Shown: in pieces, positions 52,201 through 58,908 of the stretch
Position numbering within the stretch: the stretch's first letter is position 1
How the letters are laid out: each line of letters begins with the position of its first letter
NCBI GenBank assembly: GCA_016795145.1
Contig: JAEUII010000347.1
Location: 29,507-93,506, forward strand
DNA: 64,000 nt
Direction of reading: 5' to 3'
DNA from: Planctomycetaceae bacterium
GTDB lineage: Bacteria > Planctomycetota > Planctomycetia > Planctomycetales > Planctomycetaceae
The notes under the pieces: model-generated
Database searches by the model: none
What the model was told of the DNA's origin: nothing
What the model saw: only the letters and a program-made list of their open reading frames with translations
Translations under genes and position numbers: made by a program

Positions 52201-52369
52201 CGCGACCGTTCAGGCGATCCGTCCGAATGAGAAGATGACGTTCACAATCAAACTTCAGGGCCAGGCCGCAGTGAAGAATGCTGTCGTCCAGGGTTCACTG
52301 AAGTATGACGAAATGTCCGAACCACTGATCGTTTCTGAATCCGTCACAGTCTTCGACGACCGGCTGTAG
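49235..52369 (+). CDS. DUF11-repeat surface protein with long disordered region
   Basis: 1044 residues from ATG 49235 (GGAAGGGA lies upstream). A membrane anchor or signal (about 6-26, LLTAVGIIAIGTLVVLQVQH) precedes about 550 residues of Pro/Ala/Ser/Thr/Asp-rich low complexity, then four DUF11-type beta domains in the C-terminal 450 residues. The repeats begin with L.I.K.AP/L.L.GPAEV/LSIERLGPE/VTADISRQ, each followed by a G....Y.I.V.N.G...A..V pattern. DUF11 proteins are large envelope proteins; the disordered stretch could span the envelope. It ends just before a dispersed hairpin repeat. Confidence 0.9.
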   Translation: MQSSIWKLLTAVGIIAIGTLVVLQVQHRLPGLRPPAESVAQVPAEGAGAGDETTFTPDSSTEFDSVLDEAARKAAPSSDVASTDGVNDPGLPAPPAAEHQTFVSASRTVKKDQLTDEPNPFALEEPGEAESDSVPVLPVGHTDDTTPTITPATFEGTTDKDSSLAASKAAGSQEESTPIFPAADDANPFPPAETPSTSTSASAAAPEKETSIPSLDADTATDKTTEAPVDSATPKAAPAASGTKPDGILFFGKEEGAADPKNIRSNDAGGKAAKSASGTNSALATPSEPAPKASNFEPDNDVPIMMVPEPVPSVNQSPSASKSATKASPPPAASEPNPFESDGPVKANAPIPSKSPAPAPEPSPFNADSETPVKPVTPKAPAQKSATPKTATPKPAASDDPFFSDDDTPTFDPPGATKTDTNKKSVQTPARDRRVTPAGAQQSADSNTFEINADEPAFPEGNSARPAPRGAGGSVSSAGDMTDNPFPDEPANATPKLPAADEDFPAPEYPRETSPSRPDRSSRGDSTFGDDAPFGGPGDERDANERPSNTRPLPAMDDEPATRSGRDGSKLGPATTRTVSEVMRPQLTIQKKAPESAVVGVSHEYKILVSNEGDSPAFDVIVEDDLGLAAEYISSRPVAEYNQSNGQLSWNFPELAPRETREITVRIKPTGEGTLDGVATVRFKAQVRSATVIKSPKLELELNGPAEVKVGDEVRLEFAIHNRGTGDASDVVLRSVLPPGLRHPEGGDLEYEIETLRAGASEVVDLTVVAAEPGDQIRVSAELTSSGVQVTTSHTDIKIVGAQLSIERLGPEKRFVGRTAQFQNIITNETNFEATNAFVIEQVPEGMRFISASNGGTYNPDTRRIRWDIARLAPGKQTVLEVELAAETAGEMESMVEISEAAGFRTRARENTIVKVEDLHNVTADISRQDKPVAIGEKFGFTITIDNRGTAIARNVEVAVQIPPDIKVLAAGTKDVPGNLVEGRNIVRFATVQAIRPNEKMTFTIKLQGQAAVKNAVVQGSLKYDEMSEPLIVSESVTVFDDRL

Positions 52370-52404
52370 ATAAGTGTAGGACGACTGTCCACAGTCGTTT
52401 CTAT
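52370..52404. repeat. Dispersed hairpin after DUF11 gene
   Basis: AAGTGTAGGACGACTGTCCACAGTCGTTTC: the same layout as the TAGAGCGATTG hairpin, with compensating changes in both arms (GACGACTGT and ACAGTCGTT). Within a few bases of the stop codon. Confidence 0.65.
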
Positions 52405-52463
52405 GCACTGGCCCAAACACCGTCGCAAACCTGTCGTCGCGTCATCGCATCGGGCCCCGCTTC

Positions 52464-53210
52464 ATGACTCCATTCGCAATCGCTGCTGCTCAGGTGGCTT
52501 CGTATTGCGAAGAGATTGAGCTGAACATCGAAACGCACGTAGCCGCCGCACTTGTGGCAGCCGAGCAACACGTCTCGGTACTGATCTTTCCCGAGCTGTC
52601 TTTGACCGGCTACGAGCCTGAGCTGGCAGAAGCTCTGGCATTCCACGTAAATGATTCTCGATTGAATGCGCTGTCCTTGATCGCTGCACGACACGGGATG
52701 ACGATCGTTGCCGGAGCGCCCGTGCAGAGCGGAACTCCCAGGCCATGGCTGGCCTCGATTGTCTTTCATCCCGACGGTCAGCGAACCTGTTATTCCAAGA
52801 TGCATCTCGGGAGTGAAGAGCCGATCTTCTTTGAACCCGGCTCATGTCCTGCGACAATTGAAACCGCCGGAATCAAAACCGGACTCGCCATCTGCGCCGA
52901 TTCATCCAGGGAGTCTCATCCCGCCTGGTACCGGCAACATGGCTGCACGGTGTATGCGGCCAGTGTCTTTCTGACGGAACCATGGTACCTCGGCGACACG
53001 CCTCGACTGCAGCGTTACGCTCAGCGTCATGAAATGCTTGTCGTCATGGCCAACCACGGTCACTCCGAGGGTACGCTCAGATCCTGCGGTCGCAGCACGA
53101 TCTGGTTACCGGACGGGACTGTCGGTTTGAAGACGGACGACACCACACCGTGTCTGCAGATCGCAAATCGAGCCGCGAGGGACTGGTCACTTCGCAGAAT
53201 CGATCTGTGA
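52464..53210 (+). CDS. Nitrilase-superfamily carbon-nitrogen hydrolase
   Basis: 248 residues. The Glu-Lys-Cys triad is intact: Glu44 in FPELSLTGY, Lys112 in YSKMHLG and Cys144 in AICADSS. These enzymes split amides, carbamoyl groups or nitriles in small molecules. No neighbouring pathway genes indicate the substrate. The length is near the short end for the family (usually 260-300). Confidence 0.9.
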   Translation: MTPFAIAAAQVASYCEEIELNIETHVAAALVAAEQHVSVLIFPELSLTGYEPELAEALAFHVNDSRLNALSLIAARHGMTIVAGAPVQSGTPRPWLASIVFHPDGQRTCYSKMHLGSEEPIFFEPGSCPATIETAGIKTGLAICADSSRESHPAWYRQHGCTVYAASVFLTEPWYLGDTPRLQRYAQRHEMLVVMANHGHSEGTLRSCGRSTIWLPDGTVGLKTDDTTPCLQIANRAARDWSLRRIDL

Positions 53211-53669
53211 ACGTCGTGACAGAATCAGTGGCCTATCCACGCACGAGCGGGGCGACGTCAGTCCCCTGATTGCGTTTCTGCCCTTCGAGATTCCTCCACA
53301 CCGCCCCTTTCTCCCCCCGGCGAGCGGGATGCGTCAGCTTCCCGGTACATCATCCAACGTCAATCCCGCGTGATCGGAAACCAACACCGGTTTGAAACCG
53401 CAGATGGACGCGGATTAACGCAGATAACGCGAAGCGAATCTTGCGCAAATCGCCTCACAACTCGGCACTCGGCCGAGGTTTTCAGCAAGCCAAACAAAGG
53501 GTGACAACACCGTCCCCCACCGGTAAAGTGCACCGCGAGAGGATTCGCCACCGTGATGAATCCCGCAAGAGCCCACACCGCTCACAAAGCGGCACAGTTC
53601 AGCGCACGATCGATACGTCGGCTAATCGCCCGACGGACAGATCGCAATTCGTTTCCGTTATCCGTCAAC
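53211..53669. repeat. Left arm of composite inverted repeat
   Basis: 459 bases before an unknown gene. Three blocks, 53244-53272, 53319-53348 and 53391-53431, recur in inverted orientation and reverse order at 54565-54593, 54494-54523 and 54413-54444. The first block is identical in both arms (29 bases), the second 29 of 30. Together they make a ~190-base imperfect terminal inverted repeat around 53.2-54.6 kb. No gene. Confidence 0.85.
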
Positions 53670-54164
53670 ATGATTGCTCATCGAAATCAAGTCGTGATTA
53701 CGCATTTGGGCGAACCATGTGTGTTCGACATCGAGAAATGCAAATTGAGCATCAGCGAAGCGGGCCTTGATCTCGATGTCTTTACCAATCCGAATCGCGA
53801 CTGCCCTCTTGGGCATTTATCCGCACCGACAATTCACATCGAATCCGGTTCCGTAGGCGCAAAGTCACTTGAAGCCCTTACGGCAGAAGAACTAGACGTT
53901 GCCATGGGCTGGGATACTGACGAAGAAACCCAAAACCGCAATATCTTTCGAATTTATATCAGCCAGCACGAAGCCTTAAACAACAATCGAGTGAAGATTA
54001 CTCGAAACCAAGACAAGGAAATCGAAATCCGCTGGCAAGCTGAAGCGAGGGACTTTCTCGACATCCGAAACCCCGGTTGCAAGGTTGACGTTTACTGCGT
54101 GATCGAAGCCGGTTCGAAAGAAACGGATAACAAAAATAGGGATAGGGGTCAGCCTTGCGGCTGA
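53670..54164 (+). CDS. Unknown protein, 3' end altered by intron remnant
   Basis: 164 codons from ATG 53670 (MIAHRNQVVITHLGEP). Composition is coherent up to about residue 155 (VDVYCVIEAGSKE); the last 10-15 codons (NKNRDRGQPCG) lie in a group II intron remnant, so the natural C-terminus has been lost or replaced. The body is mixed alpha/beta with an acidic middle (EELDVAMGWDTDEETQNRN). No family recognised, no signal peptide. Its position between inverted repeats suggests an acquired gene. Confidence 0.6.
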   Translation: MIAHRNQVVITHLGEPCVFDIEKCKLSISEAGLDLDVFTNPNRDCPLGHLSAPTIHIESGSVGAKSLEALTAEELDVAMGWDTDEETQNRNIFRIYISQHEALNNNRVKITRNQDKEIEIRWQAEARDFLDIRNPGCKVDVYCVIEAGSKETDNKNRDRGQPCG

Positions 54165-54300
54165 GCCCCTCCCACACCACCCGGCGTGCGGGTCCGCACG
54201 GGGCGGTTTAGATCTTTCGCAGGGAGCGTCCGCCAGATGACTAACAGGCTGGCCAATCCATCATGGGCGAGATAAGGGTTGCATGCACCGCCCGGCTGGA
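54136..54300 (-). mobile_element. 3' remnant of a group IIC-like intron (domains V and VI)
   Basis: On the minus strand, 54207 to 54176 folds as domain V: ACCGCCC, CGTGCG, loop GACC, CGCACG, a two-base CC bulge and GGGTGGT. The CGC triad in the lower stem is that of class IIC introns. It is followed after GTG by a domain VI hairpin (54173 to 54139): GGGAGGGG, TCAGCC, a GCAA loop, GGCTGA, CCCC, a bulged TA, and TCCC. No reverse transcriptase gene or 5' intron end was found, so only the 3' part survives; the boundary near 54300 is arbitrary. Confidence 0.8.
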
Positions 54301-54662
54301 CGACATTGGCTACGGACCTTTGCGGAAAGTCCGCTACAAATTGTTGCTTCCGCCGGTGTAGGACGGTGTAGGGCCGACGGAAGCGACGAGACTCGCGTCC
54401 GTTGTTTTATTCGCGTAGATCCGCGTTTATCTGCGGTTTCAAAATGTGCTGTATTCCCGGGTTCCCATGTGCGTGGGAATGACGGGGTGGCATGTACCGT
54501 GAAGCTGACGCATCCCGCTCGCCGAGGGAATGAGGTGAAAGGGGAATTGTAAAGTGAAGAGTCGCAATCAGGGGACTGACGTCGCCCCGCTCGCCTGTAG
54601 CTGCAAGCTGACGCATCCCGCACCCGCATCCCGCTTGCCGTCGCGTGAAGTGATAAAGAAGA
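54301..54662. repeat. Right arm of composite inverted repeat
   Basis: Contains, in order, 54413-54444, a partial CATTCCCG-type palindrome (about 54459-54485), 54494-54523 and 54565-54593, the inverse of the left arm blocks. No gene; ends beside the aspartic-protease gene. Confidence 0.8.
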
Positions 54663-55025
54663 TCATTCAAGCCTGACGGTGCCGGTGCCGTAATCAATCT
54701 CAAGTCGCCGACCAGCAAGCAAGATGGTCCCCAGCAGTGCATACTCGCCATCGTTTGTGACGACCTGTGTGTCGTAACTGCGACCGAACCATTCGACCTG
54801 GCAACCATATGTTTCCATTGCCACTTTACTTCCGTCAGCCAGTACTGCCTCCGCAGAAGATTCGATCGGCAACTGCAATTCATCAGCAATGCTATTTGGC
54901 AAGACCAGAGAACCATTGAATGCCGTATCGATCCATGCCCAACACTGAACGAACCTCTCGCCTGCTGGGGCAGCGAGGCGTACTCCAATCAATGCTCGCT
55001 TCTTCTCATCGACATACCCAATCAT
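54663..55025 (-). CDS. Clan AA retropepsin-like aspartic protease
   Basis: 120 residues. The active site is Asp33-Thr-Ala-Phe-Asn-Gly (WIDTAFNGSLVLP), the DTxFxG form of small single-domain bacterial aspartic proteases of clan AA, which must dimerise like retroviral protease. A second hydrophobic-glycine loop (ALLGTILLAGRRLEIDY) matches the flap/ILG region. Its start overlaps the stop of the upstream gene as ATGA, so the two are coupled. No targets are known for such enzymes. Confidence 0.88.
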   Translation of the reverse strand: MIGYVDEKKRALIGVRLAAPAGERFVQCWAWIDTAFNGSLVLPNSIADELQLPIESSAEAVLADGSKVAMETYGCQVEWFGRSYDTQVVTNDGEYALLGTILLAGRRLEIDYGTGTVRLE

Positions 55026-55270
55026 GATTCCATGTTTCCGATGAAGATCGTGGCACCGTGTCCAACTCGCATCGTGTGCGAGATGCGATCGGGAAACTTC
55101 AGACGTGCTGAGCGCACTGCTGCGTCGAGAGATTCAGCAAAGAACCACTCTCCAGACTCGGGCTCGATTGACACAAATTCACCCAGGTGAGACCTTTCCC
55201 AGTCGGCTCTATGTGCTTCGTAGACAACTTTTGCGCGTTCAATTACCGAACGGGTTTTTTCAGAGATCAT
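55022..55270 (-). CDS. Partner of aspartic protease, small unknown protein
   Basis: 82 residues from ATG 55270, with GGAG six bases upstream. The pattern (AKVVYEAHRADWERSHLGEFVSIEPESGEWFFAESLDAA, then HTMRVGHGATIFIG) resembles DUF5678-like small proteins that occur with clan AA proteases in cyanobacteria and other bacteria. The stop overlaps the protease start by four bases. A role as inhibitor, substrate adaptor or antitoxin is possible but unproven. The frame continues open upstream into unrelated sequence. Confidence 0.75.
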   Translation of the reverse strand: MISEKTRSVIERAKVVYEAHRADWERSHLGEFVSIEPESGEWFFAESLDAAVRSARLKFPDRISHTMRVGHGATIFIGNMES

Positions 55271-55560
55271 CGGTTTCTCCAGCGATTCAGGCAAGACGCA
55301 GCGGATGCTACACGGAAAGCCGGGAGAAGTCACTGTGCGGTAGATGCAGGTTAGACCACTGGGATGCACTACACATCCAAAACTGGTGCCTCCACCTTTG
55401 GCCTCACATCGCAAAGTCACCGCAAGCTTCAACTTGCGGTTGATGTTCCCGCCGCATAAGCCTGTGTGCGGAGAGGTGAGTACTGTTCGGTCACTCTCTT
55501 CATGCTGCGACTGACGTTCCTGCCGGGATGTTACCGGAACAACGACTGCGGAGCGGCACC
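55271..55560. other. Degenerate region between transposase remnant and cassette
   Basis: 290 bases. A perfect ACCGCAAG..CTTGCGGT hairpin lies at about 55419-55440. The open minus-strand frame here joins the transposase remnant to the small gene by chance; its residue composition is not protein-like. Confidence 0.4.
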
Positions 55561-55750
55561 ATTTGCGGAGATTGAGCATGCTTTCGCCCCATAACTCTGC
55601 GGAGATCTGCAGGCGTTCAAAGATCGGGGCGAGTTCCTTCGGTGTTGCGCCACGTTTGTCGGTGCGAATCTGGCGAGCCGTCCAGTCGAGCAATTGCAGA
55701 TATTCACGAAGCCCCATCTCAAGGATGCCCTTGTTCGATGCTCAACGGGA
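55561..55750 (-). pseudogene. C-terminal remnant of REP-associated transposase
   Basis: The minus-strand translation SNKGILEMGLREYLQLLDWTARQ, then KRGATP and APIFERLQI and W, is the C-terminal domain of planctomycete transposases related to IS200/REP-associated tyrosine transposases. The N-terminal catalytic HUH domain is absent and a stop codon lies just upstream in frame, so this is a truncated relic. It marks earlier mobile-element activity beside the cassette. Confidence 0.75.
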
Positions 55751-56316
55751 GCGGGTCGCGGCGTAGGATGCTGACATCGATTACGATAACGAGCACCGCT
55801 GGGCTGAGCACGAGCACGAGGTCACCTGTGGGTTGACGCTCGACCGCTCGCCTTTGTTCTTTGTCACTCATCTTTTGTCCGAGGAATTCAATCTTCGCGT
55901 TGGCTTTTTCGAGGCGAAGCTTGGGATGCGGCGGGGCCCTCCTCCGAACTTGCTGGCGCTCGTTCGACCCCTCCCTGACTTAGTCCGGGAGGGGAGGGTT
56001 CTTTGGCAGTTATGATCAGGGGACTGACGTCGCCCGGCTCGCCTTATTTTTTGTCGATGATTTTTTGTCCGACCATTGGTCTCGTTGCGGTTGCGTTGGG
56101 TTTGCCATGTGCACACATCGGCTTCCGGCGCCTGCGGCACACGTACTTCGTACTTGCTACCCAATGGGCGTGATCCAGGGGCTTTTTCGTGTTTGTGCCA
56201 TGTGTTCGTTCAGAAGTGGGCGAATCGGGAAGCCCCTGATTGTGCCGGGACTGGTCCGTTGTCAAAATCCGGGGACAGACTTTTCGCTTCCCACGATGCT
56301 TGTTTCGACCTGACTC
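55751..56316. repeat. Intergenic mosaic of dispersed repeats
   Basis: 566 bases without a gene. It contains a TTGCTGGCGCTCG..CCCCTCCC..GGGAGGGG hairpin (55945-55994, cousin of 32049-32102), a third copy of the ATCAGGGGACTGACGTCG word (56014-56042), and an inverted copy of the GCACGTACGAAGTGCG-type element at about 56120-56165. Confidence 0.75.
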
Positions 56317-58041
56317 ATGACTGAACGCAAGATTGGCCCATTTCGGCTCGGCAAACAAATCGGCGCCGGCGGTATGGGCATCGTCTACAAAGCGATCTAC
56401 GAAGAAACTGGAAAGGAAGTGGCTCTCAAAGTCCTTCCGCCGGGGCTCGTTGGTGACCAGAAACTGCTCAAACGCTTCGAGCGTGAGATCGACATTCTGA
56501 AACGACTTCAGCATCCCAACATTGTCCGATACTACGGCGGCGGAACTCACGAAGGGCAGCGCTGGTATGCGATGGAATATGTTGACGGCGGTTCGCTTTA
56601 CGACATCCTGAAGAAGAAGAAAAAGCTGTCCTGGGAACAGACGATCCAGGTTGGTCGACAACTCTGTGCGGCTCTGGAACATGCTCACAACGCAGGCATC
56701 ATCCATCGCGATCTTAAGCCGGGAAACCTGTTCGTTACTTCCAAAGGCAAGATCAAACTCGGCGACTTTGGGATTGCTCGCGATACCGAAGCGACGGCAC
56801 TGACGGCAGCCGGTAAGACGGTGGGTACGTACGCCTACATGGCACCGGAACAGATTCAGGGCAACGTTCCGCTGTCGCGAAAAACAGACCTCTACGCAAC
56901 GGGATGTCTGCTGTACGAAATCCTGACTGGCGAAACGCCGTTCGTGTCGGAAAACCCTGCGGAGATGCTGATGATGCATCTCAACAGCGATCCGTACAAC
57001 GTTCGCGAAAAGGTCATGGACTGTCCCATCGAGCTGGATGCACTCATTGAGCGGCTGCTGGCAAAGAATGCGGACGACCGCCCTTATGACGCACTGGCCG
57101 TGCATACTGAACTGACGGAGATCCTGAAAAAGGCCAACGAGGTCGCAACGGAAGCTTCGCCTCAGGCCCTGAAGAGTGCCGGTGCTTCGGCCAGCGCCAG
57201 CGTGGATCCGGCAACGGGAGAAGTGAAACCAAAGAAGAAAAAGAAGAAGAAGGACCAGTCCGCGATTTACGAACAAACCTGGTTTCTGATCACGAGCCTT
57301 GTCGTGCTGATCGGTCTGGGAATCTGGTTTTCGCTGGGCCCTGGTGAAGATTCGCTGTACGTCGCTGCAAAGAAGGCCATGTCATCGGGCGATCGTGTTC
57401 AGGAGGATGATGCTCGCCGGCTTTACATTCTTCCCTATCTCGAAACGTATCCCGAAGGCTCGTATGCCTCGGAGATGAAACAATGGCTGAAGGACGTCGA
57501 GATCGGCCAGCTTGAAGCTCAGACGGAGACGCGAGCAAGAACCAAGCGAGATGGCCGTAATGGCTTCCAGAAACTGTGTATCTCGGCCATGCAGTCGGAG
57601 AGTGATTCCGAACGGAACCCTCTGGAAGCGATCGAGCTCTATCAGGGGCTGATTGACATGTCGGCTCGCGCGCTGCAGGACAGCAAGGCCGCAGCTGAAG
57701 ATTCCTCGACCGATCAGAAGGTGAACGAAGGTGACGGAGCGGAATCCAATGCGTCGTTGGAGAACGCGGAGTTCTGGAAGGTGCTGGCTGAGCGCCGAAA
57801 AGCAAAACTGATGAAGGCATTTCTGGCACTCGAAAATCGCCAGACGCTGCTTCGTGATCGGATGATCTATGCTGACAAACAGATGGGCTCCGACAACCCT
57901 CAAAGCGGCGTCCTGATCTTTGAACGTTTTCGTGAAGCATTTCGAGGTGAGAAGGAGCTTGAACCCTGGCTCGATTACGCTCGCTACCGTCGCGACAATC
58001 AGCAGGCAGAAATGCCCGGTGTGCCGGATTCGGCAAAATAG
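56317..58041 (+). CDS. Ser/Thr protein kinase, membrane anchored
   Basis: 574 residues. A complete Hanks kinase domain (about 8-270): IGAGGMGIVYKA, the Lys in VALKVLPP, HRDLKPGNLFV, GDFGIARD and GTYAYMAPEQ. A Lys-rich stretch (KKKKKKKD, about 308-315) precedes a membrane helix (about 323-343, WFLITSLVVLIGLGIWFSL), after which about 225 residues lie outside, mainly helical and charged with no recognised domain. Start at ATG 56317. It stands alone, unlike the kinase at 30996. Confidence 0.93.
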   Translation: MTERKIGPFRLGKQIGAGGMGIVYKAIYEETGKEVALKVLPPGLVGDQKLLKRFEREIDILKRLQHPNIVRYYGGGTHEGQRWYAMEYVDGGSLYDILKKKKKLSWEQTIQVGRQLCAALEHAHNAGIIHRDLKPGNLFVTSKGKIKLGDFGIARDTEATALTAAGKTVGTYAYMAPEQIQGNVPLSRKTDLYATGCLLYEILTGETPFVSENPAEMLMMHLNSDPYNVREKVMDCPIELDALIERLLAKNADDRPYDALAVHTELTEILKKANEVATEASPQALKSAGASASASVDPATGEVKPKKKKKKKDQSAIYEQTWFLITSLVVLIGLGIWFSLGPGEDSLYVAAKKAMSSGDRVQEDDARRLYILPYLETYPEGSYASEMKQWLKDVEIGQLEAQTETRARTKRDGRNGFQKLCISAMQSESDSERNPLEAIELYQGLIDMSARALQDSKAAAEDSSTDQKVNEGDGAESNASLENAEFWKVLAERRKAKLMKAFLALENRQTLLRDRMIYADKQMGSDNPQSGVLIFERFREAFRGEKELEPWLDYARYRRDNQQAEMPGVPDSAK

Positions 58042-58169
58042 AGTTCATGCAGTGCTCGGGTGAGACAAGTGCCATCCGGCCGATACTCTTTGCTCGAAAT
58101 CAGTCATTCATTTTCGATTTGACGTGCTGGAAAATGGCACACAATTCTGCTTGAAGTGGATCAGAAACT

Positions 58170-58598
58170 ATGGCGTCGTTTTTAGAGCGAACCCGTCGTG
58201 TTGAGTTTGTTGAAACGGACATGGCCGGCATCGTGCACTTTTCCAGCTTCTACATCTGGATGGAGCAGATTGAACACGAGTTCTTTCGCTCTCAGGGACT
58301 GTCGATTGTTCGCCACCTTGAAGACGGCAGTACGATTGGATGGCCACGCGTGTCCGCTCAGTGTCGCTTCGAATCGCCTGCTCGATACGAAGACATCCTG
58401 ACTGTTCGACTGACCGTTCAACGCATTGGCGTCAAGTCGCTGACGTTTGATGTGGTGTTTCGGAACGGCGAACGAGTCATTGCTCGCGGTTCGATGAAGA
58501 CCGTTTGTTGCATCGTTCGCCCTGGCCACGGTCTGGAGTCGACCGAGATTCCACCGGAGTACCGGGCTCGGTTTGAAGAACATCCCGCGGAAGAGTAA
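58170..58598 (+). CDS. Hotdog acyl-CoA thioesterase (4HBT, YbgC-like)
   Basis: 142 residues. Asp17 in VEFVETDMAGIVHFSSFYIWMEQIEHEF is the catalytic residue of the 4-hydroxybenzoyl-CoA/YbgC thioesterase group; ARYEDILTVRLTVQRIGVKSLTFDV follows as the central strand region. Such enzymes release CoA from short or aromatic acyl-CoA and can be tied to the Tol-Pal envelope system, which is not adjacent here. Confidence 0.9.
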   Translation: MASFLERTRRVEFVETDMAGIVHFSSFYIWMEQIEHEFFRSQGLSIVRHLEDGSTIGWPRVSAQCRFESPARYEDILTVRLTVQRIGVKSLTFDVVFRNGERVIARGSMKTVCCIVRPGHGLESTEIPPEYRARFEEHPAEE

Positions 58599-58664
58599 TC
58601 CGGCCCGGGAAGTGTCGCTTCTTTGTTGAGCGCCTTCGCGTGTGCTGTGATCGCAGCATGTGTT

Positions 58665-58760
58665 TCTCGCAAAGGCGCGGAGGCGCAAAGAGAAGAGGAA
58701 TAGCGGATGATGATCGGACGAAACGGTTCCCATCCTTCGCGCCTTGGCGCCTTTGCGAGA
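58665..58760. repeat. Inverted repeat, TCTCGCAAAGGCGC arms
   Basis: 22-base arms at 58665-58686 and 58739-58760 match at 20 of 22 positions and enclose a 52-base loop. It occupies most of the 310-base gap 58599-58908, which otherwise holds the presumed promoter of the next gene. Confidence 0.85.
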
Positions 58761-58908
58761 GGTAGTGGCTGTGTCCGTGATTTCTCGAGGCAAAACGAGC
58801 ACTGTTGTTCTGTTCACACTGCGGAAAACTGAAATGGGCTCAAAAGGCGGGGGCTGTTAAACTGCGGGGGCCTTTTTGTGACTTTGTCCCGCCGGTGAGC
58901 AGTCGAGA

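Noticed and set aside
55271..55717. A single 231-residue gene joining the transposase tail to the small cassette gene
   Set aside because: Composition changes sharply inside, and a good ribosome site and ATG at 55270 define a separate gene.
56044..57276. Long minus-strand open frame (410 codons) opposite the Ser/Thr kinase
   Set aside because: The plus strand encodes a clear kinase over the same bases; the minus-strand product has no motif and low-complexity composition.
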